A stretch of 64,000 bases of DNA from assembly GCA_964437185.1 (NCBI GenBank), contig CAYTFU010000005.1:1-64000 (forward strand). Direction: 5' to 3'. The stretch comes from UBA10103 sp964437185 (lineage in GTDB: Bacteria > Patescibacteriota > Minisyncoccia > Phycocordibacterales > UBA2100). The notes beneath the pieces are model-generated. The model was not told the origin of the DNA. It did no database searches and was given only the letters and a program-made list of their open reading frames with translations. A program made the translations under genes and the position numbers. Positions 58,270 to 64,000 of the stretch are shown piece by piece. Positions within the stretch are counted from its first letter, which is position 1. Every line of letters starts with the position of its first letter.

Positions 58270-58438
58270 TTTCGACACCCTCGCCCATGTCTCCCGTGCA
58301 AGGCAGCTCATCCCTCGGCACATGCCGAGTCGGACCACCGCCGTCCAAAGGGACACCACCGTACAATCCGACTGGCCTCTGTCGTGGCGTGTATTCAATC
58401 CGCCGAGACGTATTGCCGTTTGACTCTTCACGACTCAT
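58256..58438 (-). CDS. Small orphan protein, 60 aa
   Basis: MSREESNGNTSRRIEYTPRQ..., Gly/Pro-rich, no recognised family. GGAGG lies about 10 nt before ATG 58438. The downstream gene starts inside it, so the two form an overlapping operon. Confidence 0.45.
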   Translation of the reverse strand: MSREESNGNTSRRIEYTPRQRPVGLYGGVPLDGGGPTRHVPRDELPCTGDMGEGVENGDS

Positions 58439-58513
58439 TTTCGCCTTACCTCCAAAAAGATCGGATTACGAACGCACGCGCGTCCGCCCGGGTTGATCGC
58501 TGTGATCATGATC

Positions 58514-58576
58514 CGGAATCGAGTCGCTGGACGAGCCGATTCCGAAACACGAAAAAGGCCCCCTTTCGGGAGCCTT
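58514..58576 (-). terminator. Hairpin and terminator of the 58679-59260 unit
   Basis: AAGGCTCCC-GAAA-GGGGGCCTT with TTTTTC on the - strand (58551-58576), followed by a CGGAATCG/CGATTCCG hairpin (58514-58544). Confidence 0.6.
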
Positions 58577-58678
58577 CTGCATTTCGTTTTTTGTGAAATT
58601 AAATGCGCAAAGCTCCCGGGGTGCCGGTAATAATCGAAATAATGCTAATCGCGCGCATCTGCTTCATGTATCCATATA

Positions 58679-59260
58679 CTATTCCATGGCTTGTTTGTTG
58701 TCAATTTTGTGGAAAAGGTGAATGCTCGATATGAGTAGCGAAAAAGCGAAGGCCGCGGTTGGGAAAAAACTCTCTGCCATTGTCCATGTACCAAGCGTAA
58801 AGATGTTGGTACCCGACGCAAAGAGTCCCATGAGCCAAGGAGGCGCTTGGCGAGGTTCGGGGCGCTTATATGCAGCAATGGCATTGGGTGCTCCAGCGAC
58901 AAGATATTTTCCGATTGTAAGACTTACGAGAGCGAAGATTGGCCCTGCTATGTACCAAAGAACGAGACATACGAGCGTGACAATGGTGCAAATATTTTCC
59001 AACATCCCCCACTTCCAATTGCCTTTGAAAAAAAGTACAAACGTCAGCAGGAGCGTGCCTGTGAAAAGTCCGGCGGAAAGAAACGGCACGGTGGCCCCAG
59101 ATGCGAGCGACGCAAGAAGAATCGAGCCGTCTATGATGGACCACAATGCCATCGTAGCCACGCTCAGGTGAAAACTACCCCGCGTGACGCCATAAATCAA
59201 AAGGAGACCCGAGAGAAAGGCAACTATTCCACCCATCAGCGCAAGCACCTGCATGCCCAT
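58679..59260 (-). CDS. Multi-pass membrane protein, unknown (PQ-loop-like group)
   Basis: A 193-aa protein with about six TM helices. ALWSIIDGSILLASL and the overall 6-7 TM plan relate it loosely to the two neighbours at 59263 and 60629. Not recognised further. Starts 2 nt after the next gene's stop, so co-transcribed. Confidence 0.6.
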   Translation of the reverse strand: MGMQVLALMGGIVAFLSGLLLIYGVTRGSFHLSVATMALWSIIDGSILLASLASGATVPFLSAGLFTGTLLLTFVLFFKGNWKWGMLENICTIVTLVCLVLWYIAGPIFALVSLTIGKYLVAGAPNAIAAYKRPEPRQAPPWLMGLFASGTNIFTLGTWTMAESFFPTAAFAFSLLISSIHLFHKIDNKQAME

Positions 59261-59262
59261 AA

Positions 59263-59859
59263 TTAATTACCCTTGATCTTAGTGGGGAGTTGCTTACGAC
59301 GGATCACGAGCGTCGCGACGAGCACTCCATCGAGTACGCCGCACCAGAGAGGGTAGAGGAAGGTCGTGAGAGTGAGCGTTTCGAGCGCAGGAATCACTAA
59401 GAACCATCGCACCGAACTCATGGCAAATTGCGAGATCGTCTCTTGGTAGGGCCTATTATAAGATTTTCGAAATGTTGGAAGGAATGCGAAGAAATCGGCG
59501 AGAATTATAAACAGCACGGCAAGCAAAGGCTGGTCTGCGCCCTGCCAAAGGACAATCGCCGCAATCGCGAGAAAGAGGCAGATCCAATCGGTAAACGGTA
59601 TGATTTTTTCTCCCCGCGTGTATGCAAAAAGTGTTATCCCAAAGCAACACAACGACTCAATACCCGTAACAATTGCCCCTATTCCTCCCCCCTCCGCGAG
59701 CTGGATGAAAAAGGTGATGCCCACGAGCAGCGACCAAATGAGCCACGAGAAAACGTGAGGCTTGGTCGTCCCCTTTACGATGTCGCGATAGTACGGATAG
59801 AAACTCGCGAGTCCGATGATGGTGCCAATTGTGACGAGCGCAACCTGATAATCGTACAT
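59263..59859 (-). CDS. Multi-pass membrane protein with PQ-loop-like motif, paralogue 1
   Basis: A 198-aa protein with about six to seven TM helices. The N-terminal ASFYPYYRDIVKGTTKPHVFSWLIWSLL matches SYVPYIRDILKGTTKPHPVSWVAFAIL of 60629-61213, showing duplication; the P-Y-x-RDI-x-G-x-T-x-PH-x-x-SW signature recalls SWEET/PQ-loop transporters. Substrate unknown. Confidence 0.7.
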   Translation of the reverse strand: MYDYQVALVTIGTIIGLASFYPYYRDIVKGTTKPHVFSWLIWSLLVGITFFIQLAEGGGIGAIVTGIESLCCFGITLFAYTRGEKIIPFTDWICLFLAIAAIVLWQGADQPLLAVLFIILADFFAFLPTFRKSYNRPYQETISQFAMSSVRWFLVIPALETLTLTTFLYPLWCGVLDGVLVATLVIRRKQLPTKIKGN

Positions 59860-59915
59860 TGGGAACAGTGTACCTCACGTTCGTTGCAGGAACACATTAC
59901 GTGAGTAAGCATTGT

Positions 59916-59950
59916 CTTATTATTCTACGATCGGAGATTCATAAGATATA
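59916..59950. repeat. Hairpin repeat, left end of element B
   Basis: TCTTAT and ATAAGA arms around a 20-nt loop holding CGATCG. Matches 60569-60603 at 29 of 35 positions, same orientation. Confidence 0.75.
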
Positions 59951-59978
59951 TTTAAATTGCCTCGTAACTGGAGAGAGT

Positions 59979-60566
59979 CTATTCCGCACGCGGAGGTAAC
60001 TTAAAAAGACTCCGGAGCCACCGATCCCCTTCCACCTCATCCGTGACGATATACAGCACTTCCCTTCCCACAGAAAAGTCGGTCTTAATCATTGAAATGA
60101 TATCTTCACAATCGTGCGGGAAAATCCAAACGCTATCTTGCAATTTGATGAATCCAATTTTGATAAGCAGGTGACGTAATCGATCACGTGCCAAACGGCG
60201 ACGCTCGGTAATATCAAACATGACGATTCGCCACTTACCGTCCCACTTTTTTGGTGACTTGTATTTTGCCGATCCGAGCTCAAGACGAAGTAGCAATTGC
60301 TCACCGCGTTTAGTGAGCTCTACGCCCCTTTTGGGGCCAGAACCTACCACACGAATGAGGCCCCTACTTTCCAACCTTCGGCGAGTTGCGGACACACGTG
60401 AGGCATAGCGTGATCGGGGACCATCAATGTACTTCAATAGCCGCAGTGCATTTGGAGCCACCGCCGCCATAGCCAGAAATCCCACGACTTTAATCGATTC
60501 AAGAACTGCGCGTTGAATATTTTGCTTCCGTGCTCTCTTTTGAACTCTTGCCTCTACCTTACCCAT
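59979..60566 (-). CDS. Winged-helix plus Cas2-fold (PaaX-like) protein, copy B
   Basis: A 195-aa paralogue of 37770-38366. Basic N-terminus, hydrophobic AMAAVAPNALRLLKYI, a winged-helix (ATRRRLESRGLIRVVG...ELTKRGEQLL) and a Cas2-like fold: KWRIVMFDITERRRLARDRLRHLLIKIGFIKLQDSVWIFPHDCEDI, with Asp of FDI conserved. Located directly next to the right hairpin. No CRISPR or cas1 nearby. Either a nuclease-like or a DNA-binding regulator. Confidence 0.75.
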   Translation of the reverse strand: MGKVEARVQKRARKQNIQRAVLESIKVVGFLAMAAVAPNALRLLKYIDGPRSRYASRVSATRRRLESRGLIRVVGSGPKRGVELTKRGEQLLLRLELGSAKYKSPKKWDGKWRIVMFDITERRRLARDRLRHLLIKIGFIKLQDSVWIFPHDCEDIISMIKTDFSVGREVLYIVTDEVEGDRWLRSLFKLPPRAE

Positions 60567-60603
60567 TATCTTATTCTACTACGATCGTATAATTATAAGA
60601 TAT
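60567..60603. repeat. Hairpin repeat, right end of element B
   Basis: TATCTTAT/ATAAGATA arms, 20-nt loop with palindrome ACGATCGT. Confidence 0.8.
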
Positions 60604-60628
60604 GGGGCTTGTGCAGAAGCTGGCCGAT

Positions 60629-61213
60629 CTACGTGTTTGAAATTTGCTTGCGGCGGTATACGAGCACGGATACCAATACGATATTGACCGCGATGATGAA
60701 ACTTGGATAGAGCGTGTTGGTGAGTGTGAAAGACGCGAATGCGAAAAATCCGACGACGAACTTCGCGATCGAAAGAATGAAGAGGCTCATAGTTTCTTCG
60801 TACGGTTTGAGATAGGCCTTGCGCAGCATGGGCCCCATCGCGACCATGTGCGTGGCAGTGACGATGAGTACCGCGTGCAAGGGATCGCTCGTCGCGCGCC
60901 AGAGCACGATTCCCATGAGCGCAGCGACCAAGCAGATCCAATCAAAAAGCACGACCTCGACCCGTCCGTGAATCATCGCAAAAATCGCAATCGCAAGCAC
61001 CGCCGCCGCGCTCACGCCCGTCACCCATGCACCTGCCCCAGCGCCCGTCACGACTTGTGCGGCAAACGTAATTCCCATAAGAATTGCGAAGGCAACCCAC
61101 GACACGGGGTGCGGCTTAGTCGTTCCCTTCAAGATATCTCGAATGTACGGCACATAGCTTACAAGCGCGATCACGACCGCGAGTGCACCTGCTACCGCCT
61201 GAATATTTCCCAT
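60629..61213 (-). CDS. Multi-pass membrane protein with PQ-loop-like motif, paralogue 2
   Basis: A 194-aa homologue of 59263-59859 with about seven TM helices and the same PYIRDILKGTTKPHPVSW signature near residues 22-40. Element B separates the two paralogues. Probably a small-molecule transporter; substrate unknown. Confidence 0.7.
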   Translation of the reverse strand: MGNIQAVAGALAVVIALVSYVPYIRDILKGTTKPHPVSWVAFAILMGITFAAQVVTGAGAGAWVTGVSAAAVLAIAIFAMIHGRVEVVLFDWICLVAALMGIVLWRATSDPLHAVLIVTATHMVAMGPMLRKAYLKPYEETMSLFILSIAKFVVGFFAFASFTLTNTLYPSFIIAVNIVLVSVLVYRRKQISNT

Positions 61214-61266
61214 AAGAGGAGCATTCTAGCACCCGCGTGCGCCTCCTTTACACAGAACGCTGTGCA

Positions 61267-62274
61267 CTAGTTGATCTCGATGTCGATGTGGTACACACTT
61301 GGGAACTTTTTGCGGATGCGAGCTTCAATCTCGTCGATCTTTTTTCCCATTAGACGAGGAATCCGATCAGCGTAGTCGACGCAAAAGCGCTTGAAAGATT
61401 CGTAGTCGCCCTTTACCTCCTCGTATTCATTGCGTAGGGCGGCTTGCTGATACGCACCACCGAATAGTGCCGCTCCATTAAACTCCACCTCACACTTAAT
61501 TCTATACACTCCATAACCAAGCACGGCTGATTTAAAATCGATCACTTTTTCTATAGCTGGCTCCTTTTGCAATAGTTCAATAATTCCCTCCTCTACAGGC
61601 CCTGGTATGGCTTTGCCGAGGAGGTACGCCCGATTTTTAATGATGAGGATAATGGCGACGACCGCGAGGAGCGAGGCGATGACAATCGAGCCGAGCGCAT
61701 CCCACACAGCGCTTCCCGTGATGTATGCGAGTGAAATACAAATAAACGCAACACACACGCCGACCACCGCGACCGCGTCTTCGAGGAACACCGCGAGGGT
61801 GGAGGGATCTGCTTGAGCGAGGCGCTTACTCCACCGTGCGCGCGGAAAAGCCTTTTTCAGTTGATCCGCGGCGACCCAGAGCGTCCAGGATTCGATCGCG
61901 AGTGAGACTGCGAGAACGCCGAATACGAGGAGCGATAGTTCGACGGGATGCGGGTGAAGTAGAGAGGAGACGCCATGATACGCTGTCACGCCAGCACCGA
62001 CGAAGAAAATTCCGCACGCAGAGATCAGCGCCCAAAACGAAAGCTCGTTGCCATATCCGTAGTCAAAGTTGTCATCGGCTTTTCTCCGTGATCTCTTCAG
62101 CCCGATGAGTAGGAGCAACTGATTAAGCGTGTCGGCAAAACTGTGCACCGCTTCGGAAAACATGGAGCTCGATCCAGAAATAACCGCCGCCGCAAATTTG
62201 ATCCCCGTAACAATCGTGTTGCCGACGAGCGCGGCAGCAACAGATGTAAATCCCGTCTGGCTTCGTGATGTCAC
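61267..62274 (-). CDS. Cation diffusion facilitator (CDF) family transporter
   Basis: A 335-aa protein with about six TM helices and a cytoplasmic C-terminal domain. TM2 shows SEAVHSFADTLNQ (HxxxD) and TM5 VFLEDAVAVVG (ExxD in place of HxxxD), the transport metal site. Exports divalent cations such as Zn, Fe or Mn; the His-to-Asp/Glu changes suggest a non-zinc preference. Confidence 0.88.
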   Translation of the reverse strand: MTSRSQTGFTSVAAALVGNTIVTGIKFAAAVISGSSSMFSEAVHSFADTLNQLLLLIGLKRSRRKADDNFDYGYGNELSFWALISACGIFFVGAGVTAYHGVSSLLHPHPVELSLLVFGVLAVSLAIESWTLWVAADQLKKAFPRARWSKRLAQADPSTLAVFLEDAVAVVGVCVAFICISLAYITGSAVWDALGSIVIASLLAVVAIILIIKNRAYLLGKAIPGPVEEGIIELLQKEPAIEKVIDFKSAVLGYGVYRIKCEVEFNGAALFGGAYQQAALRNEYEEVKGDYESFKRFCVDYADRIPRLMGKKIDEIEARIRKKFPSVYHIDIEIN

Positions 62275-62346
62275 AGAGATCAGTGTATATCCTCACGAAC
62301 AAAAACATAAACCTATATCCAAAAAACACTTATGCACCTTGATAAA

Positions 62347-62375
62347 TTGACAGATTTTCGACGCGGGTGTGTAAT
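62347..62375 (+). promoter_or_regulatory. Promoter TTGACA-N17-TGTAAT
   Basis: Upstream of 62475; a perfect 10-bp hairpin CGTAATCGCG/CGCGATTACG (62383-62408) begins the leader. Confidence 0.6.
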
Positions 62376-62474
62376 CGTCGCACGTAATCGCGTGCGTACG
62401 CGATTACGGGGGAAGGCTGTACGGAGGCGGTCTCTGTACGGTATGTAAACGCTCATAAAGAGGAAGCGTGCCAC

Positions 62475-62693
62475 ATGAACCGAATCGACGGACTCACCGG
62501 CACTGCGCTGGCAGCCACGACGGGAATAATTTCGCTGGCCCCGTCTATGGCCCTGGGTTTCAACGGCCACTTGGGAAAGGCGGCAATACTGGGCACCGCT
62601 AGCGCCCTCCTGCTCGTCGCCGCCAGCGTCGGGTGGCGAAAATACCATCGCTCCACACCCGGCTTGCTGCTGGGGATGTTCGTCCCCCGTTAA
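62475..62693 (+). CDS. Small membrane protein, 72 aa
   Basis: Two hydrophobic stretches (about 8-28 and 36-52) and a basic C-terminus (GWRKYHRSTPG). GAGGAAG lies about 10 nt before the ATG. Private promoter, structured leader and downstream hairpins (62718-62763). Not recognised. Confidence 0.55.
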   Translation: MNRIDGLTGTALAATTGIISLAPSMALGFNGHLGKAAILGTASALLLVAASVGWRKYHRSTPGLLLGMFVPR

Positions 62694-62713
62694 ATAAACG
62701 GGGAAATATCCTA

Positions 62714-62763
62714 ACAAGGGGTTGGTTGGCAGGATGATTTCTGCCAACCGCCTCCCCTTTCAA
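62714..62763 (+). terminator. Hairpin terminator-like structure
   Basis: AAGGGG...GGTTGGCAG-7 nt-CTGCCAACC...CCCCTT; a similar CTCCCCTTTCAAG end follows the 63345 gene. Confidence 0.5.
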
Positions 62764-62803
62764 GGGCTTAACCACGAGTTGAGTTCTAGAAAGAGGAGGC
62801 AGA

Positions 62804-62832
62804 TTGACATATGTAGTTTTTTTGTTCATAAT
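62804..62832 (+). promoter_or_regulatory. Promoter TTGACA-N17-CATAAT
   Basis: Consensus -35 with exact 17-nt spacing; leader of about 75 nt to the gene at 62914. Confidence 0.65.
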
Positions 62833-62864
62833 TTTTCAACCCCGATTAGATTCGGAGGAGTTCT

Positions 62865-62899
62865 ATGACACCGAGCCGCATCACGGTGAATTGATGCGG
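62865..62899 (+). promoter_or_regulatory. Leader mini-ORF and hairpin
   Basis: GGAGGAG then ATG encodes MTPSRITVN (62865-62894); CCGCATCA/TGATGCGG hairpin (62876-62899) overlaps it and precedes the TAGGAG site of the main gene. A leader-peptide control is plausible. Confidence 0.45.
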
Positions 62900-62913
62900 A
62901 TATAGGAGAAAAC

Positions 62914-63345
62914 ATGCCAAAAATCCCCGACGATGGGAGCGCTTTGGCCCTCGCCATGAGGACCAACGTCATGGCCGGGCTCCCGCCCGCGACCGACCTC
63001 ACCGACCTCAAAATTATTGAGGTTCGATACCCGCTCACCGACTCCAATGCTCGCCAGCCAGTGTTCCGCATTGCCGTCGCCAACGATCGCGTTGTCGCTG
63101 TGCAACATGGAACGTACACGGCACGACGCGACACCTGGGGATCTTGGGAAGCGTATTTTGGATTGACGCAACGGGGCCTGCGGGGCCTGAACGAAGCTCC
63201 GCTTGTGCCTATGCCTAATACTCTCCGCAAGATTTTGAATCGGGCGCGGCCGACACTTCCCCAAGAAGCCAAAGCAGTTTCGGCGGTCGTACGGGAGGCC
63301 CAGCAATCTTGGAACGATTGGAGAACGCGAGACACCGCTGCCTAA
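62914..63345 (+). CDS. Orphan protein, 143 aa, unknown function
   Basis: A soluble protein: KIIEVRYPLTDSNARQPVFRIAVANDRVVAVQHGTY in the middle, C-terminal helix with Arg/Trp (REAQQSWNDWRTRD). AGGAG lies 5 nt before the ATG. It has its own consensus promoter, leader mini-ORF and terminator-like hairpin (63391-63441). Not recognised. Confidence 0.65.
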   Translation: MPKIPDDGSALALAMRTNVMAGLPPATDLTDLKIIEVRYPLTDSNARQPVFRIAVANDRVVAVQHGTYTARRDTWGSWEAYFGLTQRGLRGLNEAPLVPMPNTLRKILNRARPTLPQEAKAVSAVVREAQQSWNDWRTRDTAA

Positions 63346-63390
63346 TCCCCCTAGGTATTTTTGCACTACGGGGCACCGTATCTACCTCGG

Positions 63391-63441
63391 GGAACTGAGG
63401 AGTGAGTCGTCTGGATGATTCCATACGACCCTCCTCCCCTT
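63391..63441 (+). terminator. Hairpin terminator-like structure after 63345
   Basis: GGGG...GGAG...GTCGT paired with ACGAC...CTCC..CCCC, followed by TTTCAAGC. No other feature is seen in 63346-63512. Confidence 0.45.
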
Positions 63442-63512
63442 TCAAGCTCTTCAGCGCATTTGCTTGCCATGAGCACTGTCGAATGGAGCGTTTGAAAGGG
63501 GAAAAACAAAAT

Positions 63513-64000
63513 CTACAGCACTCGCTTGTTGTAACTGAGCTTGATGAATTCGCCGGGGACTATGGATCCCGCGTTACCATTGATCTGCACGGAGGGAAAT
63601 ATATAGGTAGGTAGATCAAGCGTCTTGTCGCGCGCCGTGCGCATCGTGATAAATTCTTCTTTACTCGTGCCATCGCGTACGTGAATATTTTTTTCTCTCT
63701 CTTCCCCCACCGTCGTGCTGAAGAGCACACCGCGGCCTTTGCCCTCAGGATAATCGTGGCAGAGGTAGATCAATGTCTCTGGCGGGTAGCTCGTCAGAAT
63801 TTTGCGTACTGATTCGTACATCGTATTTGCGCTTCCGCCTGGAAAATCGCATCTCGCAGTGCCCATATCCGGCGCAAAGATCGTGTCTCCGACGAAGAGC
63901 ACGCCCCCGATTTCGTAGCACATGTCTGCTGGCGTGTGGCCCGGCGTATGCATAGCGCGCGCCGGAATGTTGCCGAGGGAGAAACTCTCGCCATCCGCAA
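63513..64000 (-). CDS. MBL-fold hydrolase, persulfide dioxygenase/glyoxalase II-like (partial)
   Basis: Open from the right edge to a stop at 63513; about 162 codons visible, the N-terminus is outside. MHTPGHTPADMCYEI gives the third metal motif, then VGDTIFAPDMGTARCDFPGGSA and LIYLCHDYPEGKG: the pattern of ETHE1/Sdo-like sulfur dioxygenases and related MBL proteins. Specific reaction uncertain because the HxHxDH motif lies off-window. Confidence 0.82.
   Translation of the reverse strand, partial: ADGESFSLGNIPARAMHTPGHTPADMCYEIGGVLFVGDTIFAPDMGTARCDFPGGSANTMYESVRKILTSYPPETLIYLCHDYPEGKGRGVLFSTTVGEEREKNIHVRDGTSKEEFITMRTARDKTLDLPTYIFPSVQINGNAGSIVPGEFIKLSYNKRVL

Larger units (their letters stand above)
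59916..60602 (-). mobile_element. Element B: single PaaX/Cas2-like gene bracketed by direct hairpin repeats
   Basis: About 687 bp, the same size as element A. It lies between the two PQ-loop-like paralogues. The right hairpin abuts the gene's ATG. Hairpin sequences differ from those of element A, so end and protein sequence may have co-evolved. Confidence 0.55.

Overview
The window most resembles a chromosomal segment of a Candidate Phyla Radiation (Patescibacteria, Parcubacteria-like) bacterium. The clues are a short IF-2 without its N-terminal region, an S21 with an enlarged basic core, a HisRS-like paralogue, ClpB, arrays of tiny signal-peptide/TM proteins of the type seen as T4SS pilins in that radiation, a lone REP-associated transposase, and many genes whose -10 box lies only 6-11 nt from the start codon (leaderless style). 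Assignment to a lower taxon is not possible from the sequence alone.

Layout. 1-6.6 kb is a thymidylate/folate block: folA, dcd, thyA, a dCMP-deaminase-like gene, tmk and glyA, with a REP transposase element inserted between folA and dcd. 7-16.3 kb holds a DedA protein, then a carbohydrate island (ROK kinase, SIS-type hexose-P isomerase, GH15, GH57, GT4), a HAD phosphatase and tRNA-Leu(CAA). 16.4-26.1 kb is mostly housekeeping (miaA, rpmG, clpB, cysteine desulfurase, infB, rbfA, tRNA-Trp/Tyr/Cys). 26.2-31.2 kb holds an HNH nuclease, tRNA-Leu/Lys/Leu, five small pilin-like proteins, a solute-binding protein and a methyltransferase. 31-46.8 kb carries gyrA, MBL-fold, rpsA, pth, lepB, a HisRS-like gene, rpsU, ybeY, ftsA, ftsZ and trxB. 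47-57.4 kb carries lysA, an ACT regulator, a tightly overlapping dapB-dapA-dapL-dapF operon, purH (AICAR transformylase half), two cupredoxins, pyrE and pyrF. 58-64 kb is membrane proteins, a CDF transporter, small orphan genes and an MBL-fold gene cut by the window edge.

The most unusual signal is a pair of about 687-bp single-gene units (37730-38416 and 59916-60602). Each encodes a paralogous winged-helix plus Cas2-fold (PaaX-like) protein, and each is bracketed by two near-identical directly repeated hairpins. This is the same architecture as the REP-transposase unit at 1891-2650, where two identical perfect palindromes bracket one gene. There is no CRISPR array. I infer that the PaaX/Cas2-like units are hairpin-ended single-gene mobile elements, possibly undescribed.

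Other structure: a 613-bp tandem duplication creating a purH-cupredoxin chimera; repeated tRNA-Leu 3' ends next to two tRNA-Leu genes sharing the junction ATTCGTGACCGAGT; a two-hairpin motif in inverted orientation on both sides of the GH15-GH57-GT4 region with compensatory changes; and two contrasting expression styles. Housekeeping genes have a -10 box right at the start codon and poor Shine-Dalgarno sites. A set of orphan small genes instead has TTGAC-type -35 boxes exactly 17 nt from the -10, structured leaders (some with tiny ORFs), strong AGGAGG sites and private terminators.
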